Assembly (NCBI GenBank): GCA_024400425.1
Contig: JAKSMV010000010.1
Coordinates: 1 to 64,000 of the forward strand
Length of the DNA: 64,000 nucleotides
From: Bacteroidales bacterium
Lineage (GTDB): Bacteria; Bacteroidota; Bacteroidia; Bacteroidales; F082
Direction of reading: 5' to 3'
The notes beneath the pieces were generated by a model, which saw nothing but the letters and a program-made list of their open reading frames with translations, did not search any database and was not told the DNA's origin. The position numbers were made by a program, and so were the translations under genes. Positions 1 through 9,762 of this stretch are shown one piece after another (within the stretch, counting starts at the first letter, position 1; every line of letters begins with the position of its first letter).

Positions 1-3000
1 TAAAGATTGCTGTTTGATGAATTATACTTATTTCCCCATACAACACTGTTAATCAATTTGTTATTTGTGGAAGATGTGCCAGTATAGAGGCCCGCACCGC
101 TCGAACTGCCGGTGTTTTTATTGCCGACCATGTCGCAGTTGATGATGCTGACATTATTCACGCCACTTTCAAGATAAACGCCTGCATAAGCGTAGGCCGT
201 ATTGTTGGCCACAAGGCAGTTGACCATGATGCTTTCAGCCGTGCCGTAAAAACGCACACCGGCATTGTAGCCACTCGCCGTGTTGTTCCTGATGATGCAG
301 CTTTCAATGATTGAACCCGTAGCATAAACGCCCGCAGCTTCTCCCCATGTCGTAGCATAAGTATTATTGACGACATTATCATAAACCTCGCAATTCTTCA
401 GCACACCATTTTCGAGATTGACTGCCGGATAAATAAACTGACAATTTTTACTTGCGGTAAGAGAATTGCCATGAATCTTACAGTTTTCGAGCGTTGCGCC
501 TTTGGCCATAACGAAACCGCCTTTCACTCCATAATAATTGTATTTCGGAATAGCCGTATTATTCTTAATCTCGCAATTACGGAGAACGCTGTTAGCCATG
601 AGATAAGCCGCAGGGCCAACTTCATCGACTTCCGAAAACTTTCCGTTCTGGATGGTGAAACCGTCCCAAACCGTAGTTTCAGTGAAATCGGTCTCTTGCA
701 GCAACACCCTACCGGCAGCATTGCCATCGAGGATGGTGGAATGAAGCGTAAGGTCTCTTTCTTGAAGCGATGTTTCATTGCCGGCAAAACCGCCGTAAAC
801 ATCAACGCCTTCCTTCATCTTGAACGAGCCGATAAAGGTGTCGCCTTTCACCCAAACCTCAGGCTTGTCCTGCATCATTACGGCTTCATTCAAGGCAAGC
901 TGCAACGATGAGGTCGCGTTTTCCCACGATGAGCCGTTGCCCGTTCCGCCCGCCTTGACAAAGATGATGTTATTTGCGTTTGGCACAATCGGCGACTCGT
1001 ATGCGTATGGCGACTCGAAAGCGCCCAAGTCGATGCCACCTTGCTGCACACGCTCATTTCCGGCAAGGTCAGGATTCCAATAGGATGCCGAAGCATTACC
1101 TTTATTGATAAGGTAGGAACCTTGCTGCAAGGAATAGTCGCCCATGACATCACTGGCACCGGCTTGAGCAGTCGGATTCACGAACTTCGGTCCCATTCCG
1201 CCGAGGTTAGAAGCTTCAAGAAGAACATTATCCGTGCCCTGTACCTCCGTAGTAAATGCGCAATAGCTTATGTTTCCACTATAACCTGAATTGATGTCAT
1301 CTTCAACGCCATTCTTCATATTGCCCCATGAAACCGTGTTCGTAATGACATTCGACGAATAGGTCGTATAAAGTCCTGCATTACTGCTTGTCGCTTTATT
1401 CCTCACAATCGTACAGCCGGTAACGGTATTGTTGCCGTTATAAATATACAGACCTGTCAAAGCCTCTGCTTCATTGTTGGCTATCAAACAGTTCTGCAAA
1501 GTATTGCCATAATAAACGCGGAAACCAGAAGCATAAACCGCCGTATTATTATACACCTTACAATTTATCGCAGTACTGTAATAATACATATAGACCACAC
1601 CGCCATTGTTTCCTGTGAGCGTATTGCCATAAATCTCGCAGTTTTCCATTCGAGCGTAATTCATATAGACAGCAGCACCTTGGTATGTATTGGTGTTATT
1701 TCTGACAATAGAGTTACGCAAGGTGCTATTTTTCAACAATCTGGCACCGCCGCCATTTCCCGAACCGCCGCCATTTTCGATGACGAAACCATCCCAGGCT
1801 GCAGCATCGCTTTCATTATCGAAATCGCCTGGCTGTACGAGTGTCGTACTCGTGCCGTCGCCATGCAATATGGTCAGATGTTCGCGCCAATTCCTTTCCT
1901 GAAGCGAGGCTTCCGTTCCGGCAAAACCGCCATAAACATCGGTGCGTGCCTTGATGGTGAATGGGCCGTCGTAAGTGCCTTCAGCTACCCAAACCGAAGT
2001 CCTGGTTTCACATGCGGCAGCCACCGCCAAAGCCTTGGCGAAATTCGAAGTGGCGTTTTCCCACGACGAGCCATCCTCGGTGCCCGATGCCTCCTGCTTC
2101 ACATAGATGATGCCATCCGCACTCGGCGTAATCATCACCACATTATAAGGAGTTTCGTAGGCGCCCACATCAACCTTCGAATATTGGACACGGTCATTAC
2201 CCGCGAAATCTTTTGCAGGCAAACCTTCAACGCCATTATCGCCCATGTTGATGAGAGCCGATCCATCCTTAGGCATCCAGTTAGCATCATCACAGGAGCA
2301 ACTCGAACCTACATCCGATGACGGAGTTGTGAACAAGGGTCCCGTACCGCTGTTGTTATCGGTATCAATCAGGATATTAGCCGTACCGGTAAGCTCGACA
2401 TCGGAAGCGCAATGCGAATATGAGCCTCCGGCAGCCGACACATTATTGCCATTACCCTTATTGCCCCAAATGACAGTGTTATACACATAATTGGCATCGC
2501 CTCCGTATGAATAAACTGCGTAATAACTGCTTGTCTGGCTGTAGCAATTCACCACATCGCAGTTAATCATCTCGTTTCCAGTCGAGTAGAAATAAACGCC
2601 AGAACCTTGTCCCGATGAAGTATTGTTTGCGATGATGCAGTTTATCATCACGGCACCACTATTGGCACAAATGCCGCCACCACAACCGTATGAATACGAG
2701 TATGAGTTTTGCGAATAGTTATTGTGGATGTAGCACGATGTCAATGTTGAATTGCTCGCATAAACGCCACCGCCATAAACCCTATAATAAGAGCTTGAAA
2801 TATATGCACCGCAATTCTTGATTTCGCAATTGGCGAGATCGGCATATCCAAGGATATAGACACCGGCGCCGTCACCACCATACTTATAGCCATTTTGAAT
2901 GACGAAGCCGTCCCAAACAACGCGCGTCTCTGCCGTAAATGCATTTTCCTGATACAAACAGCGCACATTGTTGTATCCGTCAATAATCGTATGATGTTCA

Positions 3001-6000
3001 GCAAGATTTCTTTCCTCCAGCGAGGTCTCAGTTCCTGCGAAACCGCCATACACATTGACGCCGGGCTGCATTTTCACAGGTCCATCGATGGTCATTTCAG
3101 CCACCCAGATAGTTGGAACAGGATTCATCGAGGCGCAATCCGCAAGGGCAAACTTCAGGTCGCCAATGGCATTTGCCCACGAGGAACCATTGCCGGAGCC
3201 GCCCGCTTTCACATACACGATGTTGCCTTCGCCCGGAACAATGAAAGCGGCCTTGTCGTAAGGTGTTTCGTAGGCACCGCAATCAACGATGTCTTTCTGA
3301 ATACGCTGATTGCCTGCAATATCAGTATCCGGAAGCGTCCTGGCATCATTAGTACCCCTGTTGATACAGGCCGAGCCTTCCTGAAGGTTCCAGTCGCCAT
3401 TTTCAGGGTCAACGAACTTCGGGACAAGACCCGAGCCCGTGTTTTCAGATGCAAGGGCTATATTGCCTTCGCCCGAGCAACCGCCTTCGACACATGAATA
3501 GGTAGCATTGATACTGCCGTAATTGCCCAAACCCTGCGTGTTGCTGTTGCCCCAGATGATGCAGTTCGTATAATAGCCATAATACGCACCGCCGGTGCCG
3601 GAATCATTGGAAACCGAGTTGTCGGCAATGGTGCAGTTGATGTACGAACCATCATTGGTTCCACCACCATTCCCTGTTGCCGTATTATTAACAATGATGC
3701 AGTTTATCATTGTGCCATCATTATTATAGCAACCGCCACCGTAGGCAGCCTGATTGCCTTCGATACGGCAATTCATCACCTCACCGTAACTGACAAACAA
3801 GCCGCCGCCATCAATCAATCCTGTACCGATATTATTCTTAATCAGACAGTTGGTAACGATACCGCCATCCATATAAAGGCCAACGCCACGGTATTCTTCA
3901 TATTCGCTTTCATTGACAATGACATTGTTGATGATTTTGCAGTCGCGCAATTCAGCGTTTCCTTCGAGATACACACCAGCTCCGTTGCCTTGCGCGAACT
4001 TTCCGTGTTGTATGGTAAAGCCCGACCAAGTGGTAGAGGTTTCAAAATATTCGCTTTGCGTCAGCACCCTGCCATTGTTCTGACCATCGAGGATAGTGAC
4101 GTTAGTCTCAGGGTTGGCCATGCGGGCCGAGGTTTCGGTTCCGTTGAAACCGCCAATCACATCAACGCCTTCGGTCATCACGAAGTTGCCGTAATAAGTT
4201 CCGGCTGCCACCCAAATATCAGGCTTGGTTGTGAAATAAACGCTTTCATTCAAGGCGAGTTCGAGATCAGATGTTGCATTTGCCCACGACGAGCCATCGC
4301 CTGTGCCGTCAGTCTTCACAAAGATGACACCATCTTCGCTTGCAACAATAGAAGAAGTCTTCTCAAAATCAGACTCATACGCACCAATATCAATGTCATC
4401 ATGACGGACACGGTCGTTACCGGCGAGGTCTGTCATAGGGAAATAATTCGGCATTTCCCTGATGGCATAATAGCCACGGCCAATCATCATGGAACCATTC
4501 TGCAACGTGAAATCGTTGTTTGTCGGGTCGGTGAACTTCGGATAAGAAGCGCCTCTGCCGACATTAGCCGAAGCAAGGTTGAGGATGGCCATGCCCGTGC
4601 AGCCGCCTTCTACAGCGCTATAGGCAAGACGCGTATTGTAATCATTATCATTGACTTGCGATGAAACACCATCGGCCTTGTTGCCCCAAACAACACAGTT
4701 CAGGATATTGTAATCATAAACACCACGGTCGCCTTTGTCGTATGCGTAATTTTCACCACTGATGCCGCCAAATCCTGTTGCGCTTGCACAAATGTTATTG
4801 ACAATGTCGCAGTTGAAAATACGTCCATACTGATAAAACACACCGCCAGCGTTTTCTGTTGCCGTATTATTGTAAATCAACGAATTATACAAATAACCTT
4901 CGCTCATTGCCACGCCACCACCTTCTTCAGCGGTATTGCCGTAGATTTTGCAATTCACGACAGGCGTATCATAATTCGACAGATACAAACCGCCGCCACG
5001 GGTTGCCGTATTGTCTCTGATGACGCAATTGCGGAGATTCATGCCTGAGTTGTAAATCAATACACCACCACCAAAACCTTCGTCATATTCGCCTTCTACC
5101 TTACCATTCGCGATAGTGAAGCCATCGACAACAATTATCTGGTCATCATAGAAGTAATTATCGTGATAAATGACACGCTGTGTGTTGTTGCCGCTCAAAA
5201 CCGTTTCATGAGCCGATGGATTTCTATCTTCAAGAAGCGTTTCATTTCCGGCAAAACCGCCATAAAGCTTTGTGCCTGCCGGAAACACAAAAGCATTTTC
5301 CGCTTCCGTATCGCCGGTATAAGTGCCTTCGGCCACCCAGATTTCAGGATAAATGTCATGGTCATGATAAATCTGTTGCGCCAAGTTCAAAGCCGATGGA
5401 ATGTCGCCCAAGGCACTCGTCCACGACGAACCGTCGCCCGTGCTCGCCGAACTTACATAAATGGTTTCAAGCAAGACAGAAGTCGTTGTGAATTCTATTG
5501 TCTTATAATCACTTACCTCATCTGGGCAAGTAGTTTTCGCCCTGACTTCATAGGTCGTGGCAGGAATAAGATTCTCAAATGCGTAGGTTCCATTTCCGCT
5601 TATTGCAGTGTAGTTTTCTTCACCCAATCGGCGGTATTCTATAGTTACCGTGTTTCCCTCGTCAACCGACCAGGTGAGTGTGGCCGAATTGGCCGTCACA
5701 TCCGAAACCGTCACCGATGGCGGGCAGCATGTGCATGAACTTATCAGCTTGATATTGTTGCGGTAAGCTGACGTTGCATAATAACTGCCAGCACTCGTTG
5801 GCGAGCTTGGATTGATATTACTACCATCACCATATCGGTAGATGCCACAAGCAGTTCCAGAAACATAATTTGTATAGAACTTCCTACTGCTATTATCATA
5901 AGACCCTGTATTGTCATCTACTGCAATCACGAGATTATTAACGCCATCGTATGTAAACGGCGTATTCAATTCAATTTCATACCAGTAATTGTTTCCTATA

Positions 6001-6350
6001 TTGTTAAAAGCAACATTTCCGGAAAAGACTTTTGTCATTGCCGAAAGACTCACGAAATCCGATGAGTTATTGAATGTTGCCTTGTTGACATTGCCCATGT
6101 ATATGTCAAGATTTCGGGTGGATGACGTAGTGTAGAAAAACTGGAAAGCAATCTTATCAATACTCATTGCACCGCCAATCTCAGATTGATAATAAATCTG
6201 CTGCGTATAGGAATAATTGTAATAAGTCTGCGTCGGGAAAAAATTACCATTGTCAGAACTTGTCGTATTTCCGATTTGCACTTCAATCTGTGCCTTCAGC
6301 GGAGCAACCGCCACGAACATCAATGCAAGGTATAAAAATATTCTCTTCAT
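1..6350 (-). CDS. Giant secreted modular parallel beta-helix protein (partial, C-terminus beyond window)
   Basis: The frame is open from an ATG at 6350 to the left edge, at least 2,116 residues; the stop lies outside. It begins with a signal peptide (MKRIFLYLALMF... ending LKAQ), then a Tyr/Asn-rich domain to about residue 205 and a fibronectin type III-like domain (about 208-290). Five tandem modules follow, starting near residues 295, 673, 1042, 1412 and 1794 (about 370 residues each). Each opens with a strand like IVYVK plus GSSW, continues with VYGGFAGTETS and WDGFTIQNG, carries many right-handed beta-helix coils rich in NNTA/NCxI, and ends with DLAGNxRVQ...IDxGAYE, the signature of choice-of-anchor Q type modules. 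Inference: a cell-surface or exported adhesin or glycan-binding protein. The C-terminal sorting domain, if any, is not visible. Frame checked in several places including both ends. Confidence 0.9.
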   Translation of the reverse strand, partial: MKRIFLYLALMFVAVAPLKAQIEVQIGNTTSSDNGNFFPTQTYYNYSYTQQIYYQSEIGGAMSIDKIAFQFFYTTSSTRNLDIYMGNVNKATFNNSSDFVSLSAMTKVFSGNVAFNNIGNNYWYEIELNTPFTYDGVNNLVIAVDDNTGSYDNSSRKFYTNYVSGTACGIYRYGDGSNINPSSPTSAGSYYATSAYRNNIKLISSCTCCPPSVTVSDVTANSATLTWSVDEGNTVTIEYRRLGEENYTAISGNGTYAFENLIPATTYEVRAKTTCPDEVSDYKTIEFTTTSVLLETIYVSSASTGDGSSWTSALGDIPSALNLAQQIYHDHDIYPEIWVAEGTYTGDTEAENAFVFPAGTKLYGGFAGNETLLEDRNPSAHETVLSGNNTQRVIYHDNYFYDDQIIVVDGFTIANGKVEGEYDEGFGGGVLIYNSGMNLRNCVIRDNTATRGGGLYLSNYDTPVVNCKIYGNTAEEGGGVAMSEGYLYNSLIYNNTATENAGGVFYQYGRIFNCDIVNNICASATGFGGISGENYAYDKGDRGVYDYNILNCVVWGNKADGVSSQVNDNDYNTRLAYSAVEGGCTGMAILNLASANVGRGASYPKFTDPTNNDFTLQNGSMMIGRGYYAIREMPNYFPMTDLAGNDRVRHDDIDIGAYESDFEKTSSIVASEDGVIFVKTDGTGDGSSWANATSDLELALNESVYFTTKPDIWVAAGTYYGNFVMTEGVDVIGGFNGTETSARMANPETNVTILDGQNNGRVLTQSEYFETSTTWSGFTIQHGKFAQGNGAGVYLEGNAELRDCKIINNVIVNESEYEEYRGVGLYMDGGIVTNCLIKNNIGTGLIDGGGLFVSYGEVMNCRIEGNQAAYGGGCYNNDGTMINCIIVNNTATGNGGGTNDGSYINCTIADNSVSNDSGTGGAYYGYYTNCIIWGNSNTQGLGNYGSINATYSCVEGGCSGEGNIALASENTGSGLVPKFVDPENGDWNLQEGSACINRGTNDARTLPDTDIAGNQRIQKDIVDCGAYETPYDKAAFIVPGEGNIVYVKAGGSGNGSSWANAIGDLKFALADCASMNPVPTIWVAEMTIDGPVKMQPGVNVYGGFAGTETSLEERNLAEHHTIIDGYNNVRCLYQENAFTAETRVVWDGFVIQNGYKYGGDGAGVYILGYADLANCEIKNCGAYISSSYYRVYGGGVYASNSTLTSCYIHNNYSQNSYSYSYGCGGGICANSGAVMINCIIANNTSSGQGSGVYFYSTGNEMINCDVVNCYSQTSSYYAVYSYGGDANYVYNTVIWGNKGNGNNVSAAGGSYSHCASDVELTGTANILIDTDNNSGTGPLFTTPSSDVGSSCSCDDANWMPKDGSALINMGDNGVEGLPAKDFAGNDRVQYSKVDVGAYETPYNVVMITPSADGIIYVKQEASGTEDGSSWENATSNFAKALAVAAACETRTSVWVAEGTYDGPFTIKARTDVYGGFAGTEASLQERNWREHLTILHGDGTSTTLVQPGDFDNESDAAAWDGFVIENGGGSGNGGGARLLKNSTLRNSIVRNNTNTYQGAAVYMNYARMENCEIYGNTLTGNNGGVVYMYYYSTAINCKVYNNTAVYASGFRVYYGNTLQNCLIANNEAEALTGLYIYNGNNTVTGCTIVRNKATSSNAGLYTTYSSNVITNTVSWGNMKNGVEDDINSGYSGNISYCAFTTEVQGTDNVLLEASNLGGMGPKFVNPTAQAGASDVMGDYSLQQGSYLINKGNASASYWNPDLAGNERVQQGGIDLGAFESPYAYESPIVPNANNIIFVKAGGTGNGSSWENATSSLQLALNEAVMMQDKPEVWVKGDTFIGSFKMKEGVDVYGGFAGNETSLQERDLTLHSTILDGNAAGRVLLQETDFTETTVWDGFTIQNGKFSEVDEVGPAAYLMANSVLRNCEIKNNTAIPKYNYYGVKGGFVMAKGATLENCKIHGNSLTASKNCQFIYPAVNLENGVLKNCEVYDNVVNNTYATTWGEAAGVYATGSIIESCIIRNNTASGYNAGVRFYGTAESIMVNCLVANNTAYAYAGVYLESGVNNVSIINCDMVGNKNTGSSSGAGLYTGTSSTNNKLINSVVWGNKYNSSNSNL

Positions 6351-6430
6351 ATAAATCAAATATCTCATTATCAATATTTTAAAACACTTCTTTCTACCAA
6401 TTACGCACCTTCAGAATGGGCGTAAAAATT

Positions 6431-6450
6431 GAGGGTACAAAAGTACCCTC
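6431..6450 (-). promoter_or_regulatory. Palindrome containing a -7 element, upstream of the giant protein gene
   Basis: GAGGGTAC-AAAA-GTACCCTC is a perfect 8-bp inverted repeat. Read on the minus strand it contains TACTTTTG (6438-6445), matching the Bacteroidota -7 consensus TAnnTTTG, about 90 bp upstream of the giant gene start. A short T-run follows it on the minus strand, so it could instead, or also, terminate the response regulator transcript. Confidence 0.5.
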
Positions 6451-6559
6451 TTAGTTTCATATAATTGCAGGTATTTTTACCTGATTATTAGACTTTTTTT
6501 TCAACAAAATCCCATTATCATTCAACTAACAGGTCGCACGAAGGAACAAATAGAAGCCA

Positions 6560-7207
6560 TCAGCTTCCTAAAATGCCATGGCTAAAGGCATAGTTGATGA
6601 GTTCGCCGATGTTCTTGAAACCCATCTTTTCGAAGATGTGGCTTTTGTGCCCTTCGATAGTCCGACGACTCAGAAAGAGCTTCTCGGCGATTTCTTGGGC
6701 GCTCATGCCTTGGGCACAAAGCTCCATCACTTCCAACTCGCGCGGTGTCAGCATCTTGCTGATGTCTTCGTCGGCAGCTGTGGCCACTTCATCGACCAAA
6801 TTCATGATAATCTTTCCATAATAGCCCATTCCCAGCATGACGGCATTGATGGCCTCGTTAAGTTCTTCGGCCTGAACGTCTTTGCTGATAAAGCCGTTGA
6901 TTCCTTCATCGATAAGGGCGACGATGTGCTTGGGATTCAGGTCAACCGAGATGACCAGCACTTTGGTCTCGGGCTTCTTTTTCTTGAGATAGCCCAGCAG
7001 CTCCGCACCATTGCCATCGGGCAAATTGAGGTCGAGCAACACGAGATCGATGACTGCAAGTTCATCCACTTTCTCCTTGGCTTCTTTCAGGCTACCCGCC
7101 TCAGCCACAATATCCAATCGTGGGTTCATCTGCTGCAACGCCATAGCGGTTCCTTTCCTATACAACGGGTGGTCATCGACCAACATGATACGTATTCTTT
7201 CTTCCAT
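6560..7207 (-). CDS. LuxR/NarL-family response regulator
   Basis: A 215-residue two-component response regulator. The receiver domain shows the acidic pair in LVDDHPLY, the phospho-acceptor Asp59 in VLLDLNLPDG and a conserved VISVD strand. The C-terminal LuxR-type helix-turn-helix runs through LTPRELEVMELCAQG...SRRTIEGHKSHIFEKMG. The ATG at 7207 is preferred; a TTG three codons upstream (7216) is possible. It lies downstream of a sensor kinase on the same strand, separated by a repeat block, so the two probably form a cognate pair. Being directly upstream of the giant surface protein, it could regulate that gene, but this is inference only. Confidence 0.95.
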   Translation of the reverse strand: MEERIRIMLVDDHPLYRKGTAMALQQMNPRLDIVAEAGSLKEAKEKVDELAVIDLVLLDLNLPDGNGAELLGYLKKKKPETKVLVISVDLNPKHIVALIDEGINGFISKDVQAEELNEAINAVMLGMGYYGKIIMNLVDEVATAADEDISKMLTPRELEVMELCAQGMSAQEIAEKLFLSRRTIEGHKSHIFEKMGFKNIGELINYAFSHGILGS

Positions 7208-7278
7208 AATTCTCAATTAACTTCGTTGAATTTCCGTTTTCTGATTCTTGATTCTCAGGGTTTGCATTGATTTAGATG

Positions 7279-7333
7279 GAACAAATAACAATGTCATTTC
7301 GACCGCAGGGAAGAAATCTATTGTTATTTGTTT
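7279..7333. repeat. Imperfect inverted repeat, REP-like
   Basis: Arms 7279-7292 (gaacaaataacaat) and 7320-7333 match at 13 of 14 positions around a 27-base centre. It lies between the kinase and response regulator genes beside a second palindromic repeat. Confidence 0.6.
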
Positions 7334-7343
7334 CACTCAAAAA

Positions 7344-7423
7344 AAGCCTATAGATACTCTCCTTCGTCGGTATGACATAGGCTAAGCCTACAGATACTCT
7401 CCTTCGTCGGTATGACATAGGCT
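7344..7423. repeat. Two tandem 40-bp palindromic units (possible terminator)
   Basis: Copies 7344-7383 and 7384-7423 are identical except for one t/c difference. Each unit begins AGCCTA and ends TAGGCT, so each can form a hairpin. Runs of T flank the pair on both strands, so it may terminate the sensor kinase transcript. The layout resembles REP/BIME elements. Confidence 0.75.
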
Positions 7424-7471
7424 TTTTTTTGGAAAACCCAAACAAGAACCTCATTCTTCATTCTTAATCCT

Positions 7472-9388
7472 TCATTTCTCTTCAAGCCTAAACCCAATAG
7501 TAGTGCCCCCTCCCAGGCAACTCGACACCTGGATAGAGGTTCCCATCTCCTCAAGCAACTCGTTGCACACGAACAGACCGAAGCCCAAGCCCTTCTCCCC
7601 TCTCGTCCCTTCCATCGACGAATTGGTCCCGTCGAGCAGCAGCTTCACCTTCTCCTCGCTCATTCCGGTACCGTGGTCTTCAACCTGCAAGAATCCATCA
7701 CGATAGCTGACAACCACTTCGCCATCCTGATACGAGAACTTCACGGCATTCGACACGAGGTTGCGGAGCACGATTTTCGTAATGTTCAAATCGCTGAAAA
7801 CCACAACGCCGCCATCAATCTCATTGACCAATTTCACTCCTTTCGATTTGGCGTTTGCCGACTCGGTCTTGAAACATTCATCCACCACTTTCCCGAGTTT
7901 GAATTTCACCTTGTTCAGCTTGAAGTTACCATTGCGGAACATGACCCACGACACGAGATTACCAAACTGATTGTTGAGCGAGTCGGCAGATTCCCTCAGT
8001 TGGTGAATATCGTCCTTCAGATCGGTTGGTGACTCCCTATCGAAGTTATCGTCGATTCTTTCCAGCACCTGTTTCTGGGCCAGCACCGAGGTGCGCAAAT
8101 CGTGCGTGACGATGCTGATGAGCCTAGTCTTGTTCTCGTTGCTCTGCCGGAGTGCCTCGTTGCGTTTTCCGATGATGCGCCGCAAGTGCAAGTCGATGAT
8201 GAGCATAGCCGCCAAGGCCACCACAATCACAGCCAGCAAGACAATGAGCATGCCCCGTTTTCGGTTTTTCATGGTCTCAATCAAAATCTGGTTTTCCTTT
8301 TCCTGGCTCTCGTATTGCGTCTTAAGCTCAAGCAAACTTTTATTGGTCTCGATCTTGAAGAGGCTGTCGTTTTCCCTGCCCCAAAGTCTCAGGCACTCGT
8401 AGGCCTCCTGATAACGTCCCATACTCGCCATCAGGTGGTATTGATGCTCATGCACCTCGTGTCTCACCGTGGCATAGCCATACTTGTCACACAGCGCATC
8501 GGCTTCAAGCAAATATTTCTCGGCCTCCTCATAATGGCGAAGCAGATATTCACATTGACTCAGGTTGCTGAGTGCCGTCGCATAGTAATAGTTATCGCCC
8601 AACGACTTGAACTGCTGCATACTCTCAGTGATAGGCTGCAACATTTCTTCATACTTTCCTTGCACCATCAAGATGTCAGCCTTGATGAGGTTGCGAAGCG
8701 CCATCTTGCGATAGCGGCCAGCCTCTTTGTCCAATGCCAAAGCTTCGTCAATATCTTGCACGGCCTCGTCGTATCTCTTAAGCATCTTCAGCACATCGGC
8801 ACGCACGCCCAAGCGCACCGCCAAGCGGTCTTCTCGTCCGAGTTTCCGCTCAATGGCAACCGCCCTGTTGGCATATTCCAACGACTCGTCGTAGAGTCTC
8901 AGACGAGCGTTCAGCACGGCCAACGAATTCAAAGTGATGCTCAAGAAATCCTTACGACCCAGCTTTTCATGCAACTTCATCTCCTGCTCACAGCAGTTCA
9001 CCGCGAGGTCGTATTGGCCCAACAACTGGTAGTCCATGCCCATGAGCGACAGAAACTCGAACTGCCAGACCAAGGAATCTTGCGGCAACTTGTCGATTGA
9101 CTTTTTCGCCAATTCCAACGACTCCTGGACACGCCCGCTGACATAATATTCTGTTGCGATGCCAAAATCCACAACCATATCGAAATAGTCGTTCGAGACA
9201 TTCTCGTCTAACGAAATTGGAGTATCGACATAGCCCTTTGATTGGAATATCGCTATGAGATTCAAGGCTTTATCCCTAACCTCGCCACGCGAGGCACGCT
9301 GATAGTCGAGATAGAGCGAATCGACATTCTGCGCCTCGGCGAGAAACGCTGTCAGCAAAGCCGCGATTAGAATAATGTATTTCTTCAT
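7472..9388 (-). CDS. TPR-containing sensor histidine kinase
   Basis: 638 residues from an ATG at 9388, chosen because it starts a signal peptide (MKKYIILIAALLTAFLAEAQ); the in-frame TTG ten codons upstream is unlikely. The periplasmic part is a series of tetratricopeptide-like helices (for example residues around ALEYANRAVAIERKLG). One membrane segment (MLIVLLAVIVVALAAMLII) leads to a HisKA domain with the phospho-acceptor His429 in SIVTHDLRTS, then an HATPase domain with N-box NLVSNAVKFS, G1 VEDHGTGMS and G2 GEKGLGFGLF. It is typical of Bacteroidota kinases that pair with LuxR-type regulators, and the regulator is the next gene downstream. Confidence 0.95.
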   Translation of the reverse strand: MKKYIILIAALLTAFLAEAQNVDSLYLDYQRASRGEVRDKALNLIAIFQSKGYVDTPISLDENVSNDYFDMVVDFGIATEYYVSGRVQESLELAKKSIDKLPQDSLVWQFEFLSLMGMDYQLLGQYDLAVNCCEQEMKLHEKLGRKDFLSITLNSLAVLNARLRLYDESLEYANRAVAIERKLGREDRLAVRLGVRADVLKMLKRYDEAVQDIDEALALDKEAGRYRKMALRNLIKADILMVQGKYEEMLQPITESMQQFKSLGDNYYYATALSNLSQCEYLLRHYEEAEKYLLEADALCDKYGYATVRHEVHEHQYHLMASMGRYQEAYECLRLWGRENDSLFKIETNKSLLELKTQYESQEKENQILIETMKNRKRGMLIVLLAVIVVALAAMLIIDLHLRRIIGKRNEALRQSNENKTRLISIVTHDLRTSVLAQKQVLERIDDNFDRESPTDLKDDIHQLRESADSLNNQFGNLVSWVMFRNGNFKLNKVKFKLGKVVDECFKTESANAKSKGVKLVNEIDGGVVVFSDLNITKIVLRNLVSNAVKFSYQDGEVVVSYRDGFLQVEDHGTGMSEEKVKLLLDGTNSSMEGTRGEKGLGFGLFVCNELLEEMGTSIQVSSCLGGGTTIGFRLEEK

Positions 9389-9483
9389 AAATAGGATATT
9401 CTTTTGTATGTCAATCAATTAAATCAAGCATACAGGTCATCAAGCCTCGCCAATGACAAGTTTTGCAGATAATGAAAAGGATG

Positions 9484-9491
9484 CAAAAATA
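9484..9491 (-). promoter_or_regulatory. -7 element TATTTTTG for the sensor kinase gene
   Basis: Minus-strand TATTTTTG lies about 96 bp upstream of the kinase ATG and matches TAnnTTTG. Confidence 0.55.
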
Positions 9492-9585
9492 GTTTTTTTC
9501 GGTGTGATAGCGCCCTTGGCGTTTCATTTTTTTACACAACCGGCCTTCGCTATAGGCAGGCCCCACTCCCGCTTCGCGTCATGGC

Positions 9586-9622
9586 GAGGAGGAACAGCGA
9601 TGCCATCCAGATCTTCACTTCT
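9586..9622. repeat. Intergenic copy of the GTCATTGCGAGGA-type dispersed repeat
   Basis: The stretch starting cgtcatggcgaggagg and ending gatgccatccag matches, with scattered substitutions, the repeat units inside the GH95 gene near 48.5 and 49.1 kb (rc form cgtcattgcgaggagg...gaagcaatctag). This family is common in many bacterial genomes. Confidence 0.65.
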
Positions 9623-9700
9623 CTTCATCGTTCCTTTTCTCTTGAAAGAAAAGTAACCAAAAGTTCAAGGGGAAAAATAATGGCCTCCGCACTGTCTGCC

Positions 9701-9762
9701 TATAGACTTGATTTTCAAGCATCATGTCATAAACGCAGATACATGAAAATCAAGCCTATAGT
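9701..9762. repeat. Inverted repeat in a gene-poor stretch (9389-10083)
   Basis: Arms 9701-9718 (ctatagacttgattttca) and 9745-9762 (tgaaaatcaagcctatag) are inverted copies with one mismatch. A second short palindrome is at 9938-9960 (CATCGGA...TCCGATG). The rest of 9389-10083 shows no convincing gene: open frames there have a skewed, highly charged composition and no recognisable domain. Confidence 0.6.

Noticed and set aside
471..5738. Several plus- and minus-strand frames of 60-220 codons across the first 6 kb
   Set aside because: All lie in wrong frames of the single long minus-strand beta-helix gene, whose frame is open throughout.
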